Assembly: GCF_013368755.1 (NCBI RefSeq)
Contig: NC_049562.1
Coordinates: 1,054,001 to 1,118,000, forward strand
Length of the DNA stretch: 64,000 nt
From: Talaromyces rugulosus
Taxonomy: Eukaryota > Ascomycota > Eurotiomycetes > Eurotiales > Trichocomaceae
Reading direction: 5' to 3'
Below, in pieces: positions 43,942 through 55,576 of the stretch. The first letter of the stretch is position 1. Each line of letters starts with the position of its first letter. Made by a program: the position numbers and the translations under genes. Below the pieces are notes generated by a model. The model was not told the DNA's origin. It searched no databases and saw only the letters and a list, made by a program, of their open reading frames with translations.

Positions 43942-45559
43942 GGTAATTATGTGTAGAGAAGAAGAAGAGAGTTCATATAATGGTTGCGAGACGCAATTCC
44001 GAAGAGTGTGGCAGCGTTGAACGGGGGTGGAAGTTGAGCTGTCCGGAGGCAGGAATTTAGGGCGCGGGCGGAGCAATATTAATAAGTAAATATATTTAGC
44101 CATTTTAGGAATAGCGTTCCGGGGGTAGGATCATTACTGTAATAATAATAATCCACCACTCCATCCCCAGCCCCGGAAGCCCGCCTCCAGGTACCAGGGC
44201 AAGGATACCAAGACCGCAAATGAAGTCCAGAAATAGAAACCAGCTCCTAAAGTATACAATTACCTATTGAAAAGAACACGTAGAAGAATAGAGGACGTGG
44301 TTAGTTACTACAACTTTATTCGATGTTGTTCGAGCCTTAAAGGGCATGGCTGGATTACAGGAATACCAGCTGTAAAATTGTACGATAATAGCGCTGAGGC
44401 CGATGATTGTTGGAATGAGTTTAGGTAGCATTGTATATTCCATGCTGGCGATAAACTGACGAAGACCCTTGTGTTGCTTTTACCCGAGTTTGTTGGCATC
44501 CTAGATCTTTTCTTCTCTCTAGTTCGTTGCCGTCCTAAATATCGTTTTTTCCCTCCCACTTTGTCCTCTGTGTCTTGCTTTGTGTAGACTCTAGCGTGTT
44601 TCCATCATCTTCATGATCTGTCTCTTGGTCAGATAATAAGCCGTTCTGAAATTGGCCGATATCCCCTTCCTTGATGAGACGAAGATCTACGTAAACCCAT
44701 GACTGAAAGATGAATTTAAAGACAGATGAGCTAGATGATCATGTACAGGTGTGGGTGTGAAATAAGTGGAAAAAAGAGCTGTGAGTGTTTTACAGGCGCA
44801 GGCGTTCACCGTGCAAACCCACCCCTTTTCTTCGGAATTAGGTGGAATTCATTGGAAACCCAATTTTTTAACTGCTAGATCCTCAAAACTGTATTAATTT
44901 GTCTTTAAGACTTGGTTTATACGTTTTTTTCAGTTTCCAGAAACTTATAGTTTCCTTTAGACCTTCGTGAATATCGAGTATAAAGTGAATCAAAAATAAC
45001 AGTCTTGATAAGGATATATATAATGAAAATGATACCGGTAGATCATAGCTATGGGATATTAGTTTTATCAATTGATATTGAGATATTATAGCAATGTTTT
45101 TTCGAGTATTACTCTTCTAAGAAAAACATTGGAAAATATTTGGTATTGTTTGAATTGATTGACAGGGGTACGTATGTTTTCATCAACATGGCATGAATAT
45201 TTCGTGTTTGACTGCTCCCTGCTTGTCACCTACACAACTTCAACACAAGTAGAAATAGAATTATTCGTGAAAGCCTCGTAAATAACATGTACTAAAGCGC
45301 TGTTCCAGTCATTTGTTTTTCTAATGCCTAGTTGCCATTATACTAGAAAACCTACGTGGAGAATTCGATAATAGCTCACAATTCGATCCTACCCTTTGAC
45401 TTGTGGCGTGGAGCATGTCATGTCAAACGCACATACATAAACTCAATTGATGCGGTGAGAGTATTTACCACCAGCGTCTTCAATACGACTATCAGCAAAC
45501 TAGTCACTAATAAAAAAGCCTTTAGAAATATGGTCAGCTTTGATCGCGGAACGAAGTGA
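43942..45559. other. gene-poor AT-rich spacer
   Basis: Nothing supported. Frames up to 83 codons lack domains. Confidence 0.45.
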
Positions 45560-46438
45560 AGCTATTATTAGTTACAACTTTCCCCCGAAGTACGAGACAA
45601 GACAGGAAAACTATTATCACTCATTTTGTTTCCTTATCTTCCCATTTCAAGCTTCGAAGATCTCATTAATGCCTTGGAATCTTTCCTCCAGAGTGGAGTT
45701 AGAACTGTTAAGGATCTTCTTAATGAAATCTTGGTTTTCTAGAAAAACCACCTCGACCAAGTCAAAGGACCGCACCAGCAATGGTGGCACAGCCGGTTTG
45801 ACGGATCGGAACTTGAGGTTTTTTGCAAAAACTGTGATCATCCTCTAAAGACTGACACAAGTCCTCGGTGGTCTGTCAATAGACCCGGATTCTACATTGC
45901 ACGCCAGACCACATGCTCTTCTGAAGTTTGCCAGGTCAAAACCACACTTGCAATGCCTAAAGACACAAGCATAGACACTGTCTCAGGTCGTTCTGAACTA
46001 TCGATCTCCAGCTCCACTAGCAGCGTGGAATCACCTATTGTGAGGTATCGAAGAGTTAAGGGGGTTGAGGATACTGACCTTCCTTCTATTGTGCAGTGTT
46101 GGTGCATTCAATGCAAAGATGAGACCAAGTTGTTCGATGACAGAGAGCCTCAATGGACGATCGGGTATCCCCTCTATATGGAACGAGCAAAATTCTGTCC
46201 AAATTGCTCCAAAGATCACCTCAAGGATAGTAGGTTTACCCCGAAACGCTTTGTCCCCAGAGACAATAGCATATTATCCATCCTTCCTTGGTCTCTGAGG
46301 GAGTTCCTAGGCCGTGAAGCGCATGAGATCCTCATAACTAAGCAACTCGCGTCGTCGACGGAACCGAGAGGCCTAAAGAGACAACAATCAAAGGGTGGTG
46401 GGCAGAGTGCTTCTAAACGAGCAAAAAAAAGGAACTAA
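45560..46438 (+). pseudogene. cysteine-rich reading frame broken by an in-frame TAG
   Basis: One frame reads like protein from about 45560 (RDKTGKLLSLILFPYLP, then FEDLINALESFLQSGVRTVK) to TAG at 45740-45742. It continues after it without change of frame (KNHLDQVKGPHQQWWHSRFDG) to TAA at 46438. The later part has three Cys pairs, FCKNCDHPL, CWCIQCKDE and FCPNCSKDHL, like a zinc-binding fold, and a Lys/Arg-rich end. An ATG at 45953 could give a separate 161-aa protein. An intron ending TTTTCTAG would remove the stop, but no good donor is obvious. I do not recognise the family. It may be a decayed gene, a gene with an unusual intron or a read-through case. Confidence 0.45.
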
Positions 46439-47873
46439 ATACAGATAGCTGTAATGGGCCCTTTTTACGTCACACACGTCCGGGAAAAATTTCGGGAGTA
46501 ATATGCATAATCTCCAAGTTTTAGGGGTGATTACCCTTTCTTTCTTTCTGTTGTGTTTGTTTGGTTCTTTTTTCGGTCAGCCATAGTCTCGTTTATCCAA
46601 CCTTTTATCCAGGGCTACACGAACTCTCGGTTTATAATACAAGTTGTGATTTCTCCATGTCGTATCAGTTGGATAACCTTGACAACTACTCATACATAAC
46701 TCGATGGTACACTTTTCAGGTAATGATAACGAGTATTATTAGTCGGGTTTTGATATGTTTTACTATCTTGACATCGAGAACGAATGAGGTTCAAAACGGA
46801 AAAAGTGACACTATTAAATATGAAATTAATTGTCAATGAGTTCTTTGCTATCATGAATCATTAAAATAACAATATAATTCCAGTGTGGTGCCAATAATTG
46901 GAGTTGTTTTACAATAAAGAATGTTAAAAATATCGCCCAAGGCGCTAGACTCGAGTTTAAATCAACTTCATCATTCACTATAATGTCATTTTATATCAAA
47001 AGATGCGTGGGCCAAGCCCCTACTCCTTGCATCATATTTTTTCCATGTGGTATGCTCTTGATAATGCTGTATCAAAGATTGTCAAGCAGAACGAGTGTCT
47101 TAGTTGTCGGAATATTGGATCAGGGGGTGAATGATAGCGGCTGTGGAATATTTCCAAATGCGGCTTCAACAAAATACATCATGCCCTGTCTGCTAAGGAC
47201 AATGGCTCGCTTGGGCTGGAGCAGAGATGGCGTATAAGTCAAATTGAAAACGCCATAGCCATCAAAACTTGTTTGGGGATTTTCCCCTTGGCTCCGACGA
47301 AGTTGTAGTAAATACTTGTACGTAGTAATAGCAATTTCATGGGCGAGAAACGACGCGATGGAAGTAGATTGGTGGATTAGCAAACAGATCACAAAAACAC
47401 TGCATGGCCAAAAATGATGTGTGCTGGTAGAACTTCGTAGAGTGCGATGCGCATCGCTGAGAGGCTGCGAGGCCGGCCTCGGGCCCAGCGCCAACTCAAC
47501 GCGGTAAAGTCCCCTGGATCGTTCTTTTCCCCTTCCACGCCCGCCACAGGAACGATCCCGGTCCTTGCTTCTTTACTCTCGCCCAGAAACCCCAGGAATT
47601 CCAAAGAAGGGAGGATCAGACTTGAAAAAAAAAAAAAAGAGAATACTTTTTTTCTACTGCTTTGCGCCTGCACACGCAGCCCTCCGGCTGACCCCGATTC
47701 TCGCTCATCCGCTGCACTCCGCGCAGACCAGCTGATTCTGTCAACCGTCCTTTTTTTCGTCATTGCCCTACTGACCCCAGTCGATCCTTTTTCTTAAAAC
47801 TTCTTTCCCAGTGACAATGTCTTTGGCCTGAACGAATTTCTCTACAGTCTTTTTTTAATTTCCTTCCAGCACA
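46439..47873. other. spacer with promoter of the Uds1-like gene
   Basis: AT-rich first half without supported gene. The second half is pyrimidine-rich with T and A runs (about 47620-47660), as usual before a fungal start site. Confidence 0.45.
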
Positions 47874-50294
47874 ATGAATGTCGCAAGCATGCGGTCCAGC
47901 ATGTCCTCTTACGGGGATCCGAGGTACCTCTCCGCTGCCTATCCCAGCGGCGCTGTCTCTGGCGTTCCATCCAAGGTTCTCGTCGATGGCTACCGTGGCA
48001 CCTCGGATCTGTCGACCGATGACCGGTCCCAGTACAGCGGGGTATGTTGTGTTGATATTGCCAACTTGTTTGCGCCTTCTCACTGACTGTCCTTTTAGTC
48101 GGGCATGATCCCCCCGATCAGTAGTGCGCCCTCGATCGACGTGACCGACCCGGTTTTGATGCACCTGTTGACCGAAACCGCCATCGGAGATAGCACCGGA
48201 TATGAGATCCTTCCCTTTGAGACCGTCGAAGAGCTGAAACGAGAATACGCCATTCTGTCCAGTCGCGTGGAAGGCACCAAACGGAAACTTGCCCTAGAAA
48301 CAAAACTCAGAGACGCAGCCCAGTCGCTCCGCCGATTGCCCGGGCCTCAGACAAATGGACACATCAATGGCGACATGAACGGCATGGCCGTCGACTCTGG
48401 CGATGACGAATTCGCTGTTAGTTCGCAAAAGTGCGAGGATCTCGCTCAAGAACTGTGGTCCATGGAACAGAGATCGCAAACCATCCACAAACAGCTTCTC
48501 GAGCATACTGCCGGCATTCTGCAATTGACACATCGAGGGTTGAAGAAAAATATCAATCGGAACGGTAGCATCAATGGCGCCAACGGTGTAACGCGAGGAA
48601 GCGTATTCGAGTTTGACGACCGCAGTCTGTACAAGTCTTTGGATAACCTGGATGATGTCAATCCCAGCGCTCTCCGTGATGCCGAACAGAAGCTGGAGCA
48701 GCTCAATGGACGCCTGCGTGATATGTTACTCCAACAAGATGATTACGGCGCGGAGCCCTTGCCACAAAAGTCGGGTGAAGATGACGGGTCCCCGGCCTAT
48801 ATCCAGGCTCATCTGGCGTATCTTGAGAATCATTTGGACGCCCTCCAGACGAGGGACCAGACGAGGGACTTGCAAGGGAACGGGGTAGATGCTGGAGCAG
48901 GTACCGGAGCAGGTGTGTCCTCTGTGGAAATGGAGTCCCAAATCAGCTCGCTCAACGGTCGACTGCATATGTTGCTGGGACAGGCTGGTTCCCATCTGTC
49001 ACCAACCTTGCCTCCTCCCCCGAGCCCCTCTGGGGAGTATCTCCATACTCACATGGATTATTTGCGATCCGGATTCGACGACCTCCAGGCCCGCGTCGAG
49101 GGCCTACAGGATCAGAAAACCATTTTGACAACCCAAATTCAACAACAAAGAGAACTGAACTCCAAGTCCGACGCCGAAAAGGATGCCCATGTGGGCGATT
49201 TAACACGCCAGATCATCGAGGGCAGGAAAGAGTTTGAACTGTCTGAACGTGAGCTGCAAAGCGTGAGAGATGAGTTAGAATTGGTCACAGAGCAGCTCAA
49301 TGCGGTTAAAGAACAGAACAGTCTAGGACAACAGGCGACGGCGGGGTTGGAGAGCGAACGAAACGGTCGTTTACAGGCCGAAGCAGAATTAGAAGCCGAA
49401 CGAAACGCTCGTCTACAGGCTGAAGCTGAGCTAGAAGCTGGACGAAACGCTCGTTCACAGGCCGAAGCCGAGTTAGAAGCCGGACGAGACGCTCATCTAC
49501 AGGCCGCAGCCGAGTTAGAAGCCGAACGAAACGGCCGTCTACAGGCCGAAGCAGAAGCAAAACGCGTTCGAGACGAAATGACCGAACTCGAAAGCGAATT
49601 TGCCCGCGCTCAAACCGAGCTCACCGTGGTCAAAGCCGAGCTTGATGGAGCATACGGCACTCGCGCTGAGCGGGCAGCCGAAGCCGCAGCCAACCCTGCT
49701 CTTCAGAGAGAACTCGATGGCCTGACCGCGAAGAACGTCAGCCTTGCAGAGGAATTGGCAGCAGTACGAGCAGGACAAGCAAATAGCGGCAACGGCGGCA
49801 GCGGCAACAAGGGCGAGCTTCAAAACCGCGTGGAAGCGCTCGAGAAAGAACTGCGAGACACGATTGAAGACTACGAAGTAATGACGAAAGCAAGCATTGA
49901 ATTTGAAAAGGAGCGCGAAAAGTACGAGGGCTATATCGACAACCTGCGCGATCGCTGCGAGCAGCTCGAGGCGCAACTGGGTGATGAGCGCATCACTTGG
50001 ATGGGCATCAGCCAGCAGATGGCTACGAGGGACGTTGCCACTGAGACGACGTCGACTATGGTGTTGAAGAACGAATTCAAGAAGATGATGCGTGATACGA
50101 GGTCGGAGAATATGAAACTTCTCAGGGTGAGTTTTCTCTATATCCCTTTTTTTTTAAAAAAATAAAATATACCGATGCTAACAAAACTTTAGGCCGAACA
50201 AGAAGAGCGCAAGAAACTCGAAGCACTGGTCCGAAGCCTCAAAATGGAAACCACCATGGGCAAATCGAATATCAGTCAAACCCCTGTCTCCTAA
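47874..50294 (+). CDS. uds1: Uds1-domain coiled-coil protein (up-regulated during septation)
   Basis: Three exons (47874-48041, 48099-50126, 50193-50294) give 765 aa. After a Ser/Tyr-rich start, residues about 67-180 match the Uds1 domain (DPVLMHLLTETAIGDSTGYE, ILPFETVEELKREYAILSSR). The rest is mostly coiled coil. Residues about 480-545 are four and a half copies of a 14-residue unit (LQAEAELEAERNAR). Fission yeast Uds1 is a septation-associated protein; a role in septum or cell-end structure is inferred from the family. The start is the first ATG and sits 47 bp after a TTTTTTT-rich leader. Confidence 0.85.
49371..49559 (+). repeat. 42-bp tandem repeat in the Uds1-like gene
   Basis: Four full copies start at 49371, 49413, 49455 and 49497, and a half copy follows at 49539. 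Each encodes about 14 residues (LQAEAELEAxRNxR). In-frame copy-number change would lengthen the coiled coil by two turns of heptad per unit. Confidence 0.85.
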
Positions 50295-51111
50295 CGACCA
50301 TTATCCACCCATCCAGCATTTTGGAAATCATGACCGCTACGATCACAACGTCTTCATGTATTACAACAACAAGACGAAGAGAAAAAAAAGAGAAACAAAG
50401 AACAAATTTATCAAATAATTGCATGTTAGATCAATCTGAGCGGGGGTTTAGTGTTTGCTTTTGCACACTGCCTTTTTTGGGCCTTTATCTGTTTGAGAGG
50501 TCTTTTTTCGTTTTATATACTTTACTTCTTTCGGGACTTCTTTTTTTTTCATGTTGACTGTCTTGTTCCTGTTACTACTATCAAGGCAGATTCTTCTGAC
50601 TGGCGTGTTGGGTCGTCTTTTTATTTTTATTTTGGTGTATATATAGATAACGTTTAATGTGTTTTTTCTTAGTCTATAACCAACATATTGGTACATACAT
50701 GTCAACTGGTATGTAATTCATAATGCTAACGAGATGAAACCTATTTTTAATGTCCAACAGTTGATACATGTATGTCACATATATTTGAAATTATTTTAGA
50801 TATTAAGCAGTACATATCAATATTTAACCAAATCATTCTTTCCAAAAGGCTAGATCTCAACAGCTCCTCTCTCTCTCTCTCTCTCTCTCTCTTTTCACTC
50901 TCTCAAGAAACTCCGGCTCCTCATGCATAAATACCATCGTTATTATCATCACTGGATTCGTAGAAACAAATAAAAAAAAAGGGGGGGGAAACAAGTCAAA
51001 AGAAAATGGCACAGTTTGGGACAATATTATCGGTATGAAGAGGTTGGCTTCAAAAGGGTGGTGGTTTATGTACTAATGAACCAAACATGAAAGGGGGGAG
51101 GAAGAGGTTTA
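50295..51111. other. convergent 3' spacer
   Basis: 3' UTRs of two convergent genes. Includes a (CT)13 repeat at 50867-50892. No gene seen. Confidence 0.5.
50867..50892 (+). repeat. (CT)13 microsatellite
   Basis: Uninterrupted dinucleotide repeat in the 3' spacer. Confidence 0.9.
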
Positions 51112-53770
51112 TTATAAGCCCAAGAAGAATTGAGAAGCTTCGATGATTTCTTCGTCGCCCGCGGCAAAATCCCAGCCGACGATGCGCGGGTCTTGGCTGG
51201 CACATATGATCTTGCGTGCATCGAATTGAAGCTTGTAAACCCTGGAGGCAGGCGGTACGCCAGGGTTGGGGATATGAGGAGCCTGGCGGTGCGCTTGGTG
51301 GGCGTGCGCCGGTTGAGCGTTGTTGTTGGCCTGTGTCTGGGCTACTAGTGTGTTTAGGGCGTGTGCTTGTTGAAGAACGGCGAGAGGATTTGGGACGTGA
51401 TTATTGTTTGGAGGAGCTGCCTGGTTTGGTTGTTGAGGTTGAGGTTGTTGTTGTGGTGGTGGTGGTTGTGGTTGTGCTGCCGTGTTTGTGCCGCCAACTC
51501 CTTGGTTATCATTGTTGTTACCATTCGCATTACCAGCCGGAGGCGTATTGTTATTCTGAGCAGCAGGTTGCGGAGGAGGGTGAATGGCCTGTTGATGGTG
51601 CAGGGCTGGAATAGCTCGAAGCATGGCGCGGTTGGCCGCTTCACGCCCACGGTGTAAAGCTGTTGCTGTTGCGTTTACCACGGCATCAGCTTGGCGGAGT
51701 CGATGGCTAACCAGCCATTTACCATCACGGTCCTTCCTCCAGATAATAACAGTCTCGTCATAAGACCCTGAAACAATCCGAGCCCATCTGCTACCCCCGC
51801 CGCCGGGAGGGATTCGGGCACCTAGTGCCATGACGTCTCGGGGGTTTCGCGAGCCGGCATTGCGGTTGGTGGCCGTCCTACGAGACGAGCGCTGTTGATA
51901 GTCCGGCACGTTCCCAGACCGCTGAGCGTCCCAGTAGTCGTTGTCCACAGCCAAAGCTTCGAGTCGAAGAGCTTCTTCGGCGCCTGGAGGGTCGCCGAAT
52001 CCTGCTTGCACGGTGCGGACTAAATTGCTATGTCCCTCCAGACAAGCCACTTCGGCTCTGGAAGAATGGTCGAAGATTCGGACCGTGTCGTCGTTGCTCC
52101 CGCTCACTATACGTCGGTTGTCAAACTGAACACATGCAATTCCCTTGGTATGGCCCATCAACGTTTTTAGACAAGCTCCGTTCCGAATGCCCCAGACCTT
52201 GATTAGCCGGTCGCCTGAAGCCGAGACAATCTCGTCGTCGTTGATCTGGATGGCGTTGACTGCGGCACCATGCCCATCTAGAGTCATCAAGAGACTAAAT
52301 GGCTCTAGTGATTTCATATGGTGATTTGCTAGCTCTGCTTCTATACGTGAGGGCGAGACAAAGGCTGTATCAATTATGTACGAGGGATATTTGACAGCGG
52401 GGCCCCTGTGGAAGGTAGGGTAGTCTTTATCCAGAGGACTGAGATCTCGGCGGTTCCAAACTTTGATTAGCTTGTCCTTGGAGCATGTCACCAGATACCT
52501 CTTGTCGAATTTGAGATTTAGGACCGAGTCTTCGTGGGCATTGTGCAGTTCTTGAATCTTTTCACCAGTGGAAAATTTCCAGATGATGACATTCTTGTCA
52601 CTGCCTCCCGATATGATCAAATCTTCCTCGGGACTTGGGTCAAACTGAAGGCAGAGTACGGAGGTGCTGTGTCCCAAAAGCGGAGGGTGCCACAAACGTT
52701 TACTGTCCAAGTCCCAGACACGAACTGTCCTATCACGGCTCCCACTCACTAGCCATCGGCCCACAAACTGAATGGCATAGACACACTGGGTATGGGCTTC
52801 TTCCATATGGGCGGGATGAGGGAGCTGAAAATTGGTGAAGCGGCCTTTGAACCAGTTGTCTTCCAGGCGCCTCCGTTGCTTGTAAATATGAGGCCAGTTG
52901 ATCTTAGGGGACCCATTTGGCGACCTGATCAGAAGCGATGACGACTTAGCTGAAGGAGGGGATGGGATAGAGGACAAGGGTCGGCCCTCGGAGTAGACGT
53001 CGCGCATTTCTCGGTCACCTTCGGCATCATGGGGCGATTCTGGCACATCGGCTTCGACGGGCTGGTGTTGTTCATTCCAGGATGAGCTGGGCTGCGGAGC
53101 CTGAGTTGCAGGCCCTCGAGGACTGAGGCCTGCTTCGGTGACACGTCTCTTGAGCTGGGGTTCAGATACGTCAGAGTCATCGTGCCTCGCGCGGGATTTC
53201 CGGTTGTGGGATGCAAGCTCGGAATGCAAGCGTTCATAGCGGCGGATTGCGTCAATATCGAGCCTCCATCCCTCCCTGATATAGAGGTCCCTCCACAGAC
53301 GCGAATCGAAGATGCGGTTCCTCCAGGACCGCGAGGCCAGCGACGCGGTCAGCAGTGTGGTCAAGTCAAGATAGGCAAAGACCTCGGCGGTGATTTCTGG
53401 CGGGAGCTTGAATACGGGATCCATGTGAAGGCGCGGGGTGAGTCGGTCTACAACTGAGGCGATGGTGCTTGTTCGCAGGCTGCGCAGGATGGTGTAGGCG
53501 AGTTCTGTGGTTGTCGCGTTAGTGAGTCAAGAATCAAGAGTCAACTACCAACTCTTCCCAGCACGTACCGGCTCTCTCCGCTTCGGTATGGGAGAATATG
53601 CATTGCGGCAAAAGCATGGCTTCTTCGCTTTGTGCGACTGCAGCATCATTTTCCGGCTGGCTCTTTGTGTCGTCGGAATAGCCCTCATCCAGCTTGAAAG
53701 AGGCGGCCAGGGAAGCTGCAGTAAGGCCGGGCTTTGAAAGGGCAGCACCAGACGGCTGCTCGCTGTCCAT
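51112..53770 (-). CDS. F-box and WD40-repeat protein
   Basis: Two exons (53770-53569, 53504-51112) give 864 aa. The F-box is at about 97-145 (FKLPPEITAEVFAYLDLTTL, then DSRLWRDLYIREGW). A disordered, basic stretch follows, then WD40 repeats from about 300 (VYAIQFVGRWLVSGSRDRTV, VLCLQFDPSPEEDLIISGGS, LKFDKRYLVTCSKDKLIKVW, NDDEIVSASGDRLIKVWGIR, VQFDNRRIVSGSNDDTVRIF, WARIVSGSYDETVIIW). The final repeat is separated by a long Gln/Asn/Pro-rich spacer and ends RKIICASQDPRIVGWDFAAG. Such proteins are substrate adaptors of SCF ubiquitin ligases; the relatives Met30/SconB and Pof1 share the F-box plus WD40 layout but the target here is unknown. Confidence 0.92.
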
Positions 53771-55576
53771 GGAGAGAATGTGCAAAAACCAAAGCAGAGG
53801 TGGTTGAGAGAAAAGGGACGACTCCACAGCAACAGTCCCCAAAACAAACAGCTAACTACGAGTTAGTTAGCTAGTTAGTGGTGCTGTGGAGGAACGATCC
53901 TAGTCGGGCGGCGGAGGATGACTGGGCGGACGGTGGGACCTCAGGTGTTGATGCCTTGGTGCCTTGTTGCCTGAATCCCTTTGTCTGACTCCCTCCCTCA
54001 CCGTTAGTTAGTTAGTTAATATCAACCAGACAGAGCAGCACAAAAAGAATATTGATATTAATAGTGAATGTCTTTGTTAATTTTATCTCAACTACATACT
54101 GCTAGTATTGGGCGAATACAAAATGCACAGCCGAGGATGGCCGATTAATTAAGATTAATTTCCTAATTAGCTGGTACGACTGTAGCCTCGACGCAGGCTA
54201 AGTTGGACAAGTTAGTCAAGTTAGTCGACAGCCCCCAGAAAGCATAACTACCGTGCAACCGGAAATTAGCATGCATGGCCAGTCGATCAGGTGATGTTAC
54301 TTCTCTTTCTTGCAATTCTGTTGCACGTCCTTGGTCAGGTTTCGACTGCTCAAGTGCCACGGCAGCAGACGTCAACTGGTCGCTCGCTCTCTTGCTCGCT
54401 GATGCGTAGACCCTATATTTTATATTTTATATATTGTATATGTTGTCTATAGAGCCATAGACTAGAGCAAGCTGCGATTGTCAGACTCGGTATGCTCGGG
54501 ATAGATGGCCCATATTCTTCGATGCTCAAAGACAACGCGGGCAACAGATCAACATCCTGCCGTATGAAGCCCGTAGTACCAAGTGTAGAGTGCCGTAGGA
54601 CAATGCAGAAGGTGGCACAAGTCAATCACTCAGCAATAATAATAATAACAACAACAATCATAATCAAAGACGCTGCGCAACACATCGCAAGGTTGTATAT
54701 TGAAACACACTAAAGCGGACGGAGGTGCGCAATGCGGCCTAGCGCATGCTTAGTGAGCAACTGGGCGAGTAACGAGTTAGGCAGGAGCGGCCCTGCCCTT
54801 GAGGACATGTGCGCGCGGGAGGCAGGTGCTCCCTAACTACTGCTCATCCGCCATCATCTTCTCCTGGCTCTCTTCCTCCTCGCCTCCTGGCTCGCTGTCT
54901 TCTCCTGTCTCGCGACCTTTGCTTCCTCTTACTCTCCATCCCATCATCGTCTTTCCGGCTGGTCTTCGTCTCTCTCGCTCTCCTATTTCGCCCCCTATCG
55001 TGAGTGCCCAGTTTCCCCCCTCGCTCTCCACAGCCGAAGAAAACCCCCCACCACCGCCGTCCAGACCCCTGTTCAGTGCTAACTTGCTAACTCGCCGTGC
55101 CAGCCTGGGACGCTATCTGTTTCGCAAATTTCTCGTGCCCGATCACCGCCCTTCCTACTACGCACCGCCCTTTCTTTCTGCCTAGCTGCCTGCGACTGCT
55201 GCTCTAATGCTGCCTGGCGTCTGCGCTCCTGTGCTTCCGAAACTTATCCCGAGGTCGATTGGCGCCAATTCGTCATTCTATTCGTACAACCCTGGTCTCG
55301 CCGCAACAAGCGTCTTGTTCTAGGAACCCAAGGGGGAATTTCGTGGGAAAAAAATACTTTTTTAAAAAAAAATTCCAACAATAATATATAAAAAAAGGAC
55401 AAGGGGTGGAGCAGGCTCTCGCTGTGATCGACTACGACTCAAAACGCCCATATCGATGGTGCGCGGTGTTTAAGCTCGAACTACCGGGTACGCTGGCTGG
55501 AACAGTTACTTGTGCGACACTCCGTTGACGACTTCCGTGTGCTGGGGCATTTCTGGATTGATTACACGTCGCCAAC
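53771..55576. promoter_or_regulatory. divergent promoter region of the F-box gene and cdc24
   Basis: 1.8 kb separating divergent start codons. Very pyrimidine-rich from about 54840 to 55200, with AT-rich stretches around 54040-54120 and 54410-54450. No supported gene; a 5' UTR intron for cdc24 (GTGAGT near 54999) is possible. Confidence 0.45.

Noticed and set aside
54799..55185. 128-codon Pro/Ser/Leu-rich frame
   Set aside because: Translation of a pyrimidine-rich promoter or leader tract; composition explains it.
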